Assembly (NCBI GenBank): GCA_024036415.1
Contig: JAMWET010000034.1
Span: 146,001 to 210,000 of the forward strand
Length of the DNA stretch: 64,000 nucleotides
Direction of reading: 5' to 3'
Source: Prochilodus magdalenae
Lineage: Eukaryota > Chordata > Actinopteri > Characiformes > Prochilodontidae
Part shown: positions 49,286 through 61,720 of the stretch, in pieces
How positions within the stretch are numbered: position 1 is the first letter of the stretch
Layout of the letters: every line of letters begins with the position of its first letter
Notes under the pieces: generated by a model
The model's database searches: none
What the model was told of the DNA's origin: nothing
The model's input: only the letters and a program-made list of their open reading frames with translations
Position numbers and translations under genes: made by a program

Positions 49286-51591
49286 CAGCGTCCAGACCTT
49301 AACATTACTGGATTAACACTAACATTAACATTGACCCTAACATTACCCACAGCGTCCAGACCTTAACGTTACTGGATTAACAATGACATTAACATTGACC
49401 CTAACATTACCCACAGCATCCAGACCTTAACGTTACTGGATTAACAATAACATTAACATTGACCCTAACATTACCCACAGCATCCAGACCTTAACGTTAC
49501 TGGATTAACAATAACATTAACATTGACCCTAACATTACCCACAGCATCCAGACCTTAACGTTACTGAATTAACATTGACCCTAACATTACCCACAGCATC
49601 CAGACCTTAACGTTACTGAATTAACAATAACATTAACATTGACCCTAACATTACCCACAGCGTTCAGACCTTAACGTTACTGAATTAACAATAGCATTAA
49701 CATTGGCCCTAACATTACCCACAGCGTCCAGACCTTAACATTACTGAATTAACAATAACATTAACATTGGCCCTAACATTACCCATAGCGTCCAGACCTT
49801 AACGTTACTGGATTAACAATAACATTAACATTGACCCTAACATTACCCACAGTGTTCAGACCTCAACATTACTGGATTAACAATAACATTAACATTGGCC
49901 CTAACATTACCCACAGCATCCCTTAAAACGTTACTGGATTAACAATAACATTCCACATTGAGGCGTACCCACAGTGTTCAGACCTCAACATTACTGGATT
50001 AACAATAACATTAACATTGGCCCTAACATTACCCACAGCGTCCAGACCTTAACGTTACTGAATTAACAATAGCATTAACATTGACCCTAACATTACCCAC
50101 AGCGTCCAGACCTTAACGTTACTGAATTAACAATAACTTAACATTGACCTACACATTACCCACAGCATCCAGACCTTAACGTTACTGAATTAACAATGAC
50201 ATTAACATTGGCCCTAACATTACCCACAGCGTCCAGACCTTAACGTTACTGAATTAACAATAGCATTAACATTGGCCCTAACATTACCCACAGCGTCCAG
50301 ACCTTAACATTACTGAATTAACAATAACATTAACATTGGCCCTAACATTACCCATAGCGTCCAGACCTTAACGTTACTGGATTAACAATAACATTAACAT
50401 TGAGCCTAACATTACCCACAGTGTTCAGACCTCAACATTACTGGATTAACAATAACATTAACATTGGCCCTAACATTACCCACAGCATCCAGACCTTAAC
50501 GTTACTGGATTAACAATAACATTAACATTGAGCCTAACATTACCCACAGTGTTCAGACCTCAACATTACTGGATTAACAATAACATTAACATTGGCCCTA
50601 ACATTACCCACAGCGTCCAGACCTTAACGTTACTGAATTAACAATAGCATTAACATTGACCCTAACATTACCCACAGCGTCCAGACCTTAACGTTACTGA
50701 ATTAACAATAACTTAACATTGACCTACACATTACCCACAGCATCCAGACCTTAACGTTACTGAATTAACAATGACATTAACATTGGCCCTAACATTACCC
50801 ACAGCGTCCAGACCTTAACGTTACTGAATTAACAATAGCATTAACATTGACCTTAACATTACCCACAGCGTCCAGACCTTAACATTACTGGATTAACAAT
50901 AACATTAACATTGACCCTAACATTACCCACAGCGTCCAGACCTTAACGTTACTGAATTAACAATAGCATTAACATTGACCTTAACATTACCCACAGCGTC
51001 CAGACCTTAACATTACTGAATTAACAATAACTTAACATTGACCTACACATTACCCACAGCATCCAGACCTTAACATTACTGAATTAACAATAGCATTAAC
51101 ATTGACCCTAACATTACCCACAGCGTCCAGACCTTAACATTACTGGATTAACAATAACTTAACATTGACCCTAACATTACCCACAGCGTCCAGACCTTAA
51201 CATTACTGAATTAACAATAACTTAACATTGACCCTAACATTACCCACAGCGTCCAGACCTTAACATTACTGAATTAACAATAACTTAACATTGACCTACA
51301 CATTACCCACAGCGTCCAGACCTTAACATTACTGGATTAACAATAACTTAACATTGACCTACACATTACCCACAGCGTCCAGACCTTAACGTTACTGAAT
51401 TAACAATGACATTAACATTGACCCTAACATTACCCACAGCGTCCAGACCTTAACATTACTGGATTAACAATAACATTAACATTGACCCTAACATTACCCA
51501 CAGCATCCAGACCTTAACATTACTGAATTAACAATAGCATTAACATTGACACTAACATTACCCACAGCGTCCAGACCTTAACATTACTGAA
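49286..51591. repeat. 64-bp satellite array, about 37 monomers, with higher-order repeat
   Basis: Monomer order: gcgtccagaccttaacgtta, ctg(g/a)attaacaata, acattaacattgaccctaac, attacccaca. Full monomers are 64 bp. Variants lack 1-2 bp (aataacttaac) or 13 bp (unit near 49599). One degenerate monomer lies at about 49917-49970. Monomer variants recur in the same order every nine units: 49660-50229 repeats as 50229-50800 (offsets 569 to 575 bp), with near-identical sequence over 300 bp from 49971 and 50546. The ends are sharp, and flanking DNA is unrelated. Confidence 0.97.
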
Positions 51592-52552
51592 TATTTTTGG
51601 ATCACTTGAAACAGGAGAAAGCAGAAAATGCGACTGACTGAGCCCACCAACCACCAGACTGAACTTGTGGAAGGTGTGGAAAGATATCCCTGCAGTTTTC
51701 TTTGAACACCTGAATGCCAGACTCATGTAAAGGACTGGAAGTTGTAAGTGCAAGTGCACTGATTTTCCAAGCATTCCCCGGGGCTGTATGATGTATGTGA
51801 GTTATGATGTTAGGTATTATAGTAAGGAAACACTGATTAGATGAAAATAGGAAAATGATATAAAATTCTCCTGAACTGATGAGGCTCGAGAAACATATAA
51901 TGAGCTGTAGTTTAAAACCGGAATCCCTCTTTAATTATGCGCGTGAGCGAATGGATAAAGCAGTGAGGGTGAGCTTCCCTGCATTTAGGATGAAAGGTGC
52001 AGAGTGGAGTATTGAGCGCTGAGCACAGAGACATTCGCTCCCTGTTCACCAATTAACAGCTTGCATTGGTTTCATTAATGATGATTAATTCCCTTCTCCC
52101 TTGTACATTGATTATATATGTGAATAATGAATACATTCATGTTATAACTGATAGCTCTTCCCTAAAGGAGCATGAAAGAGCAGAAAACAAATCAGTCCAG
52201 TGGGAACCAATCCGATTCCACTCTCACATATCAGCCTGTGAGTACAACATGCAAATTCTAATTTCCGCACGGTTCGGCGAGGGAAGACAGCCGTGCTTGT
52301 CATGAAGACGTACTGTGTTTGTGTGCTGCAGACTAATTCAAGTCGTAACAATATTGGAAAAAGACTGGAGACTCCATTATAGGTGCGCATTTAAAGATCG
52401 ATACATATATGGACCATCCCATCACACCGAAAAATAGCAGTCTGAGACCGCCTTGATCACGTTTGCTCTTAGATTTTTATCCACTGCCCTCCTGTTCGAG
52501 TGCCTCTCCTCATGATTTGCCACCCTTGCTCAACCACTCTAGTCTTTCTCTT
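51592..52552. other. Noncoding, repeat-poor
   Basis: Mixed composition, no gene. 51880-52440 is repeat-free. Confidence 0.3.
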
Positions 52553-52690
52553 TTCCCCCTTCACTTCTCTCTCTCCCTCTCTCTCTCTTTTTCTCCCTCC
52601 CTCCCCAACTTTCTCTTTCCCTCCACAGCACAGATGGTCCTCATTAATAAAGAAAGCCAGCCTTTCACCCTTGTGCTTGAGAGAGAGAGA

Positions 52691-52742
<52 letters not shown>

Positions 52743-52743
52743 G
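52553..52743. repeat. Inverted polypyrimidine/polypurine pair
   Basis: A CT-rich tract (52553-52625) and a GA tract (52678-52743) flank about 52 bp of ordinary sequence. The two are complementary and could fold back or form triplex DNA. Confidence 0.85.
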
Positions 52744-53340
52744 GAGTTTAAAAACCGATATCTCCAGTGAACAAGAATTAGCTGCCTGAATGCAGAACCA
52801 ATTGGCAGATTGTTTGGCTGCTGTTAATTATGCTAAAATATTGCTAAACGAAGCACAGTGCACTGAAAGTGTCTAAGCGCAGGACTGTACTGCTAAGCAT
52901 GAGTCGGAGATGAAGATGTTAGTAGTAGAGGTGTTTACTGTTGCACTGAATGCAACTAAGAGTCCATACGGCCTGAGAACAGAGGGTATCCTTTCCTCTG
53001 TGCTGCTCTACCTGAGGTAACACACACGACATCGTTGTATCGTGTTCTGTGTGTGCCTAGAACATTGTGGTGTTCTGTCACTGGCTGCGCACAGAGGCTT
53101 ACGGAAGGTGCATAGGGCACTACGGCACAAAAACCCTGCGTGATAGACTTATCATTCAGTTACTACAAGGACTACAGTGCAAACTAGTTGGGCTGTTTGT
53201 AGGTTGTAGAAGTGTGCAGTAACACTTTGGACTCACCAGTGGGTCCTGGCCTTTTAAGGGGCACTGCTTATTGTTAAGGAGTGGGATTAGTTGTGTGGCT
53301 TTTGTGTGTGGAGGTCTCTAGTAGTGTGTGGTTGGTAGCT
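52744..53340. other. Noncoding; may include LTR body
   Basis: If the U5/PBS junction at 53341-53454 is real, part of 53100-53340 should be LTR, but I cannot place its start. Confidence 0.3.
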
Positions 53341-53454
53341 CATGCTTTGGCAGATCTTATTTCTGCACTTGTTCAATGAAAAGGTCATATTTTAAACAGA
53401 AATGAAAGCTTCACCTCCCTCTTTACGTGATGCACTGATGGTCAGAAGTGGGAT
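53341..53454 (+). mobile_element. LTR tail with tRNA-Leu-type primer-binding site, third instance
   Basis: cttgttcaatgaaaagg...then tgatggtcagaagtgggat (53436-53454), matching the PBS at 28078-28095 with one extra base. The preceding sequence parallels the U5 part at 27794-27860 only loosely. Confidence 0.45.
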
Positions 53455-53494
53455 ATTTCTGCTGGAATAGAGTGGAAGATCTATATATATATGG

Positions 53495-53911
53495 GCGGGA
53501 GGTCTCATGGCTAAATTGGACCAGCCTGGTGGCCAATCTTCATTAATTGCACATTGCACCAGTAAGAGCAGAGTGTGAAGGTTCAGTTAGCAGGTAAGAG
53601 CACAGTTCTGCACGTCTTGCTGGCGCATCTGTGACCAAGACAGCAAGTCTTTGTGATGTATCAAGAGCCACGGTATCCAGGGTAATGTCAGCATACCACC
53701 AAGAAGGACGAACCTCCACCAGCATCACGTAGTGACCTGGCCACTATCCTGCAAGAAGAATGGCTTAAAATCCCTCTGACCACTGTGCAGGACTAGTATA
53801 TGTCATTCCCAAGACGAACTGACGCTGTATTGGCCGCAAAAGGAGGCCCTACACCATACTAATAAATGATTGTGGTCTAAAACCAGGTGTTTCAGTTTCA
53901 TTGTCCAACTC

Positions 53912-53914
<3 letters not shown>
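53495..53914 (+). mobile_element. Nonautonomous Tc1-like element, family I, copy 2
   Basis: Right end ttgtccaactcctg then TA. The left terminus is lost, with homology beginning at gggaggtctcatgg beside a short (TA)n. It has the family internal-deletion junction (cgaacctccaccagcatcac, about 53709-53728). It also has a private deletion of about 70 bp at cagttctg/cacgtcttg (about 53610) that removes the start of the helix-turn-helix frame. Confidence 0.85.

Positions 53915-53993
<79 letters not shown>
53915..53993. repeat. (TA)n microsatellite at the transposon target site
   Basis: About 39 TA units with one CA step, starting at the TA dinucleotide that borders the Tc1-like copy. Confidence 0.95.
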
Positions 53994-54344
53994 GTATAAA
54001 TATTGCATGGATATGGATGCATATTTTAATCTCTACATCACACAGCTGTGTAATAGTCTGTGCTGGTCTGTTCCGTTTGTGTACTGAACATGATCCTGAA
54101 TTAAATAAGGTTATACAGGTTATACATTCCAGAGAAGTACACGTTATGGGATCTGAGTTGCTGTTTCATTTTGGAGTTTGATTCCCACCCTATCTTTTCA
54201 CAACGTACACAACCCCAATAATCAGCTGTCAGTGCCACTCCGCTCCCATCACGCTGTCTGCAGGTGTTTGCTCTGATCACGCACCACTGCGCCTGATTTC
54301 ACTGATTATATTAGCTTCTTCTATCTGTTCAGAAGCTGAGCACA

Positions 54345-54730
54345 GGGTAATGGTGAGCATCCCTCTGCTACTCGATCAGCACATACCACAAAGTAAACCA
54401 ACAAGAGGCTCCATATGACTAAAAGTCCTCCAACCACAGACATCCAGCCAACAGCATCCTGTGACACAGAAGAAGGACCAGAAGGTGGCTAACAGCAAAA
54501 CAGTGTAGCAGCAGATAAGCTACTGTCTCTGTCCTACCAGGTCTAATAGAGTGGACAGTGAGTGGACACAGTGTTTAAACACTCCAGCAGCACTGATGTG
54601 TCTGATCCTCTCACACCAGCACCACACACACCAACACACCACCACCACGTCAAAGTCACTGCAGTGCTGAAAATGATCCACCACCCATATAAGACCGTGT
54701 GGTGGTCCTGCAGGGCTTGTAGTGAAACAA
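54345..54730. repeat. Fish dispersed DNA-transposon-like repeat
   Basis: gcagataagctactgtctctg, ctaatagagtggacagtgag, ctccagcagcactgatgtgt, cacaccaccaccacgtcaaa, cactgcagtgctgaaaatga and tgtggtggtcctgcaggg follow the known order of a very common teleost repeat. Class not assigned. Termini not found. Confidence 0.6.
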
Positions 54731-54789
54731 AGTCATTTACCTTCTAAAGGAATAACAAAGCCTTCGCTAAAGCTCCAGGCTCCAGTAAA

Positions 54790-55125
54790 CCACAGTGAGA
54801 GCCAGTAACCACAAATGGAGAAAACTTGGCACAGTGTAGAACCTTCCCAGGAGTGGCTGACCTACCACAATTTAACCAAGAGCGAATCAATGACTTAAAC
54901 AGGAGATCACAAAATAACCCAGAGGAACATCTAAAGAACTGCAGGCCTCACTTGCCTCAGTTAAGGTCATTTTTCACAAAACCCCCAATAAAAGAAACAC
55001 CACGTTCCACCACAAGGATATCATTCCAACAGTCAAACATGGTGCGGGTGGTGTGATGGTCTGAGGCTGCTTTGCCGGCGCAGGACCTGGATGACTTGTC
55101 ACTTGACGGAACCATAAAATCTGTT
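54790..55125 (+). pseudogene. Deleted Tc1-like transposase relic, family V
   Basis: DNA blocks gtgagagccagtaaccacaa, aaccttcccaggagtggctg, aagaactgcaggcctcactt, gcctcagttaaggtca, then atcattccaacagtcaaaca, tgtgatggtctgaggctgc and aggacctggatgacttg match, in order, the N-terminal (GRP/second helix-turn-helix) and mid-catalytic coding regions of a common fish Tc1-like family. A few hundred bases between the ctcagttaaggtca and atcattccaac blocks are deleted. Frames are broken. A 76-codon frame at 54826-55056 is a byproduct. Confidence 0.7.
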
Positions 55126-55258
55126 GTCCATCAGAAACACGGGAGAAACAATGTGTGTCTTTATCTGTATCATTAAATAGCGTTCTGTGTTAAAAGGATT
55201 CGGATGGTCTGAAACATTTAGATGTAACGAGCATGCCAAAATAGAAGAAATCAGGAAA

Positions 55259-55280
55259 GGGGGTGGGGTGGGGGCGGGGG
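55259..55280 (+). other. Strong G-quadruplex motif
   Basis: Four G runs of 4-5 with single-base loops: gggg t gggg t ggggg c ggggg. This is the tightest quadruplex consensus in the window. Confidence 0.8.
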
Positions 55281-56240
55281 ATAGTGTTCCACAGCACTGT
55301 GTGTTCATTTTCATGCTAGGCTTATATACCGCTCTCACACACCCTGATGTGCAGGCCACAGAGAGCGTGTATAACAACTTGAGAAAGACAAGCTCACGGT
55401 GCAGAAACCAAGGCTGTGGTCATAATACCGTAAATATTCAGGGTGCACGTCACCACCCGTATCAAAATACCCCCAAAAGTACTCAAAACACACATACTGA
55501 CGTAAAAATACAGCAAATATAAATAATATAAATAATATAAACAGCTTCCCACACATGCTAAATAGACACTTCTTCCTAAACCCACTAATGCAGTTTCAAC
55601 AAAGATTCAATAATACTGGCATTACATTTGTTTTTTTATAGCAACAGAATCTACACACAACTTGGAGCACAAAGGCGCACACTATTCAGTGGACGCCATA
55701 CATCAACGCAGACTTTTCCTTTGGACTTCCTTTGAACAGATTCTGAATGTACCTGATACTGGATAAGGAAGATATTGGTGAATGAGGATTTCCAATAAGC
55801 CTGTTAGAAATCCCACATGAAGTCTGAGTAAAGTATCAATCATCGTGACCGTCTATGTGCACCATGTCAACAGCTTTCATTTATTGCATTTTTGTGTAGT
55901 ATCAAATCCTCTACTGACCTGTGATAAATATTGTTATTAGTGTTTGCAGCCAGTTCAGTTTTTTTTACTGCAGCCTGCTGTCACTCACAGTGAGTCATGA
56001 GTGAGGAGGGAAGGTGACAGTGGCTGTTTTCTGGGCTGCTTTAGACAAAATAAGGAAAGTTGAGAGCAGAAGGAAAGTGAGATGCACAGAAGAGATTAGT
56101 CACTATTCCTTATATACAGTATATAATAATTGGCAGTCAGATCAGAAGTGGTCTGTATGTAATCCTGAACATCATGGCAATAAATACCAGTTTTATACTG
56201 ATAATATTTCTTTAATGTTTGCTCTGGTTCCTCAGAGTAA
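55281..56240. other. Noncoding, nothing recognised
   Basis: No gene or known element. Confidence 0.35.
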
Positions 56241-56421
56241 AGAGTAGCTCAGCGGATAACACCACTACCTGCCAGAGAGCCACCGTCAAGATGGTGCCGA
56301 GTGCGGCTGCTGTGACGCGAGCCCCTTTCACTCTTTTTAGTTGTCTACTCTTGGCCTACCTGTAATATGATTAACCTTGTAAGTCCCTCTGAATAAGAGT
56401 GTAAGCTATAAATGTAAATGA
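56241..56421 (+). mobile_element. Chimeric SINE, plus strand
   Basis: Head agagtagctcagcggataac, accactacctgcc. Tail ggcctacctgtaatatgatt, aaccttgtaagtccctctg, aataagagtgtaagc. The usual middle (B box and 'tgggcaagactc') is absent. In its place is 56285-56345, including caagatggtgccgagtgcgg, which resembles the 5' start of a fish LINE. Confidence 0.7.
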
Positions 56422-56423
56422 AT

Positions 56424-56814
<391 letters not shown>

Positions 56815-57112
56815 AGAGGGTGCTGACAGGGCAGGGAGAGCAGGTGACCTGGAGGTCAGGGAGAAAAGGAACAAATACTGATGGTTAAGACTAAAGACAT
56901 CACAACAGTCCAGTCTTAATACCCAGACTCCTGTTGGCCTCCATGTATGTATCAAGATTCCTTCTTTACCTATATATGCCCAGAGGAGAGAAGGACAGAG
57001 GGCTGGAAAAGGGAGGATGAGAGCAGAGCAAAACAGATGTCCCAGCGGCCCAGCCAAGTGAACCTGTGAGTAAATAAAAAGTTACTTTCTGTGAGGTATG
57101 ATTGTACTTTAT

Positions 57113-57273
57113 TGACATTTACAGCATCCATCAGATTTATCAGATCAGTGACTTACAATTTCATCATTTCTGGTAGGAGGAGGTTAGGTTAGGAGTCTTG
57201 CCCAGATGCCCAGAGGAACAAACCCCTGTGTACAGTGTGGGAGGTGGAACTGTTGCCCACTAAGCTACACCAA
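57113..57273 (-). mobile_element. Decayed tRNA-derived SINE, minus strand
   Basis: tgacatttacagcatcc tail, gtgacttacaattt, aggagtcttgcccaga, gggaggtggaac and ccactaagctacacca head follow the order of the 30779-30988 copy. The B box is lost. Confidence 0.7.
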
Positions 57274-58877
57274 TCCCTTATCTCATTATCACCACCACTC
57301 CCAAAAGAACTTCTATTCACAGCTACGACAAAAATACATAAGGACAATTATGGGAGGATGTACATAGACATATGCTGGTGTTCCCTATACCATGATATGA
57401 AACATACACTGTAACACGGAGACTTAAAATCTAATTTAAGCAAGCAAGCTGCAGTTGCTTCTGTAGTGTCCACACAAAAATATGCAAACCCAGCAAAACG
57501 CATGTCAAATATTCATTTTAGCCATAATTAAAATAATGCAGCAGCTAATCAACATGGCATCAGTAATAGCCCAGATAGCCCAGCGTTGTTCTGGCCCACA
57601 TTCCCTATTCTCATCTGGCCCATTGGTTGTACAGATTGACGCACTTGTGTGGACCACCCCTGTTTGCAAATGCATTATTAAATATGTGGGCTACCTTTGG
57701 CTCACTGCAGGTTGCTCATGCCAATACTGGGCCAGCAGTGCCATATCTTTGTCAGATGTTGCCCACATCTGCGTGCCGCCTGGGAAGCTTTGGGTGGTTA
57801 TTTGTGTTCTGGTGTTCCGACTGAAACTTTTAGCGAGCTGTTATCATGTACCCTCTATTACCCTTACCCTCCATTCTGTTTATGGTAGTCAATCACCTGT
57901 TTGATCCCACTGTCACATGTAGCCCAGCGAGAGGGGATGGCGGGGCGTGTGTGTTATTTGTAGAGCATGGTATTACTGTGGCTGCTGATGTAGCCTGTGT
58001 GCTGGCACTCAGCAGGTTCGCCAGCCATGAGATTGCTGGTGGTAATTTGTTAAGAGTGAGCCATGATAGCAGCCCTGCTTTATCTTGTTAGGTGCCGCCT
58101 GGGGTGCAATCTCGGGTGCGAGGCAGCCCAAGAACAGGAGCCCCACACTGGGACATTGATGGGGCCTCAGCTGTTGGGCTTTTGATTGCGGAAAGGTCAA
58201 GCTGAGCTTTGTTATCTCACGAGGGGACAGTGGAGTGGCAGCGAGAGGGAGCACTACAGGAGCACTGGCACCATCGCCCGAAAGGAGAGGCAGTGAAGGA
58301 GAAGCCGGGAATACCAATCAGTTCATATCTGATCTTCTAAACGCTCCGACACTTGTTGAGGTGGAGTGGCACTTCATCTCCATCTCGCAGAGTGGGTTTG
58401 TTTTCATGTTTCTTAGAGTAGCCACTCACACCAATCTCCTCATAGTAAACCAAGCACATCTGCTCAGTGGACCTTTTGGCTTGGTGGCAATTAGCTTGAG
58501 GGCGTTTAAAGGATAGGGCAAGTTAAGTTTGAGGGAAAAGCTGCAAAGTCAGTGTTACAGTCTCTGGATTACAGAGAGTTAGGGTAACGCAATAGGGTAA
58601 CTGCAGTATGTACAGTTTCTGCTTACTGTAATTGGAGGCAATCAGCCAAGACTTGGTTCAGCTACAATGTAGGGGAGACTGATGTGATGTTCCAAGAGAG
58701 CATGTATTGGTATTAACAATGATATGAGGGGCCTGTGAGTGACCTTTGATGATGACATATTGAATGTAACTTTTCAAAACAGTAAAGATTAAAGTGCATC
58801 ATGGGCAACATCACAATATTTTATTGTTAACATCATAGACGGGCACAGCAGGCATTTCTGAATATATTGTGTATATA
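57274..58877. other. Noncoding; decayed tandem-like tgggcc words
   Basis: 57580-57790 has repeated ctggcccaca/gatgttgcccacatctg-like words typical of a decayed fish repeat. The 140-codon frame at 57482-57904 has no domain and follows these words. Confidence 0.3.
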
Positions 58878-59403
58878 CAGGAGTTGAAACTGAAACACCT
58901 GGTTTTAGACCACAATCATTTATTAGTATGGTGTAGGGCCTCCTTTTGCGGCCAATACAGCGTCAGTTCATCTCGGGAATGACATATACTGCGTCCTGCA
59001 CAGTGGTCAGAGGGATTTTAAGCCATTCTTCTTGCAGGATGGTGGCCAGGTCACTACGTGATGCTGGTGGAGGTTCGTCCTTCTTGGTGGTATGCTGACA
59101 TTGCCCTGGATACCGTGGCTCTTGATACATCACAAAGACTTGCTGTCTTGGTCACAGATGCGCCAGCAAGACGTGCACCAACAATCTGTCCTCTTTTGAA
59201 CTCTGGTATGTCACCCATAATGCTGTGTGCATTGCAGTATTTTGAGCAGAACTGTGCTCTTACCTGCTAACTGAACCTTCACACTCTGCTCTTACTGGTG
59301 CAATGTGCAATTAATGAAGATTGGCCACCAGGCTGGTCCAATTTAGCCATGAGACCTCCCACACTAAAATGACAGGTGTTTCAGTTTCATTGTCCAACCC
59401 CTG
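58878..59403 (-). mobile_element. Nonautonomous Tc1-like element, family I, copy 3 (both ends)
   Basis: Left end caggagttgaaactgaaaca, right end in reverse caggggttggacaatgaaac. TA on both sides (58876-58877 and 59404-59405). 526 bp. The internal-deletion junction near 59070 is the same as in the copies at 2522 and 53495. The left terminus has lost about 7 bp relative to the right. Carries the frame at 59054-59218. Confidence 0.9.
59054..59218 (-). pseudogene. 54-codon transposase helix-turn-helix frame, minus strand
   Basis: ATG at 59218-59216, stop at 59056-59054. Same length and reading as 2600-2764, with Val to Ala in the CDVSRATVSRxMSAY stretch. No catalytic domain. Confidence 0.7.
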
Positions 59404-61720
59404 TAGTTAGTATATAAAGAGAGCGATCTGTGCATATTTCTTTACACAGGGACTTAATTAGGCCTCTACATTTAGTGTGAAACTTGTAGTTGTATGTGTA
59501 TTATGTGTATGTTAATATGGGGCACTACAAACTCTATTTTGTCTGCTTCAACTTATTTAAACTCAGGAAAACAAAATATCACAATGTAAATGTAGAGGAA
59601 TGAGACTGAGGCTTTTCTCTCTCTTGAGAACCTGTTTAATAAAGCACCGCAACAACCACCATATACACCAGCTTCCCCTCCCGCCTTCGTTCCACCCCCG
59701 TATATAACGGTAGTATACGCGCAAGAACACTTAACTACCGTATATGACAGTAAATGTCTGGATGTGTCATGATATGATATTTTGCCATTTCGCCCAGCCC
59801 TATTGTTGACTGGCTTAAAGCAAACTCGAACTGTTGCTTTACAAAAACAAAAACAAAACCAAGTAACTTTACAGGAGAATGATCCTAACCTGTGATGTAA
59901 GATCATATAAAGAGATTTTCTATATCAGGGAATTTCTAGGATTCCGATTTTTTATATAAAAAACAAAACAGAAATATTATAACAGGCAACAAAATATAAC
60001 GTTATTGAACATATGTTATGAACATATTATTAACATTGATGGTGTGAGTATCCACGAATCAAAAGCTGAGCTATAAGTTAAGAACAACATCCGACCCTCC
60101 CAGTTATAGGCGACATTTTCTTTGATTTTTGGTTGTAAAAGGTGAAAGTTCAAACACGGCATTGGACCATAACAATTAGCATTGTGCAAACTGCATACCT
60201 GAATCATCCTGTACTTTGCTAAGTAAGAACATCATGACAGAAGCATGTTGCTAGTAGCAGCTTAGGGTAATATTCAGACGTGCAGTTTGCTCAGTGCTAA
60301 TTGGTGGCTATAAGCTTCCATTACCTGCTAGTAGTGTTGGAGGTAACACTGTATAGATAGACTTTTGTTCCTCACATCTCTAAATATTACACATTTAAGG
60401 CATAAACTTCCTCCATGTATATTAATTTGCACTCACCTGTTCTACCTACGACAGCTGACTGTGCAAAAGTGCAGCGTGAGCGAGGAAAGCACTGTAAAGT
60501 CAGCAAGCAATCTGTCAAAGCATCTAATGACGCTAATAAGAAACTGAATGATAAAGTGCTGAAGAAGAGAGACCCTCCACCTCACCTGCGCCGTCCAGGA
60601 ACAGCTCTGTAAGCATTATTCATAAAGACTTTATTTAGAGGAAGCTGTTTTTGGACTGTTTCCAGCAGCTCGGATTTTAGCCTCGGCTCATAACTTTAAT
60701 CGGGGTAACTGTGAGAGTACTCAGACGCCGTAATTGTGCCAGATTGGCTTTTTCCCTCTAACTGAAATAACTACCTAAACGAGCGGCTCGTAATAAAACA
60801 CTGCTAATGTGCTTGATTCCCCACACACCCCAAACGCAGTTGATCAGCATGTTTGAAAACTGGAGCTGCTAGCCTCAGGGCTAACAGATACTGGGATTCA
60901 ATAGTCACCCAAACCAGTTTCCACAAATACAAGGCTATATCTTTTACCTTTTGTTTAGTCACACAGAAGTTTTTTAGTTCTTTTGAAGTTTTTTTGGTTT
61001 TTTTTTGTTTGTTTTTTTGTTTTTTAGTTTTATTGAAGTTTATATAGTTTATATTATATAGTAAATATATTGAGTCATTCTGTGTTCTCAAATACAACGT
61101 CTTTATCAACCCTGTGTTCACACTGAGAGCAATGTGTTGAGTGTGGCTGGAGGTCACTCAGTTTTTAATGGCCGTGCTCTGTTGTGTACTACACACTAAT
61201 ACTACACAGTACAGGCTCTGCACGGATCTTAGTAGCTCGAGTTCTGCAGTGAGTACGCTCAGTATAGACACACTACATCATCTAACAGGAAGTGATGAAG
61301 CTTTAGTCAAGTTAAGCCAAGTTTAACTTTATGCAGATTGGGAGCGGATCGATGTGTAGATTATCAGTAGGAGTTGAGTATTCAGCAGGGTGGTACGCTC
61401 TGCCACAGTGAAACACTACGCTCCCTGTTTGGTTGCGAGGTGATTGTTAAAGTTGGAGGAATGGCGGTGATGTTGTTAACTTGATGTTTTCCTCACATAA
61501 TGACCTCACAGACAGAGATGCACTACAGAGGGACTCAACAAAAATAAACACACACCATTTCTCTCCAGGATATCTGGCGTTAGTGTAACCAACAGTCCGC
61601 TTGAGTTCAAAGGTGATGAGCGACCAGCAACTTGGGCGACGAGAGTTGAAAAGTCATGCTGGTGTGAACACAGGGGCAGATCTAGATGTGAGCAAATTGT
61701 GAGAGGCTTTCATGGCTGTA
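59404..61720. other. Noncoding; hAT-like end at 59776-59802
   Basis: In reverse, agggctgggcgaaatggcaa at 59802-59776 resembles the hAT-like end at 6226-6250. T-rich runs lie at 60985-61035. No gene. Confidence 0.3.

Noticed and set aside
49286..51591. Interstitial telomere or CRISPR-like array
   Set aside because: CCCTAAC occurs once per 64-bp monomer and is not in tandem, and there are no unique spacers between repeats. It is a satellite.
52553..52640. Polypyrimidine tract ending in ccacag, resembling a splice acceptor before an exon
   Set aside because: The tract is part of a CT/GA repeat pair, and the following frame runs straight into (GA)n. No donor or homologous exon is seen.
57482..57904. 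140-codon open frame, longest non-microsatellite frame
   Set aside because: No recognisable domain, no splice or promoter context, overlapping frames of similar length, and repeated tgggcc-type DNA words beneath it.
59058..59270. 70-codon frame repeated at 2548-2760 (minus) and in part at 53543-53728
   Set aside because: It recurs only because the transposon recurs. It is the antisense of the real helix-turn-helix frame.
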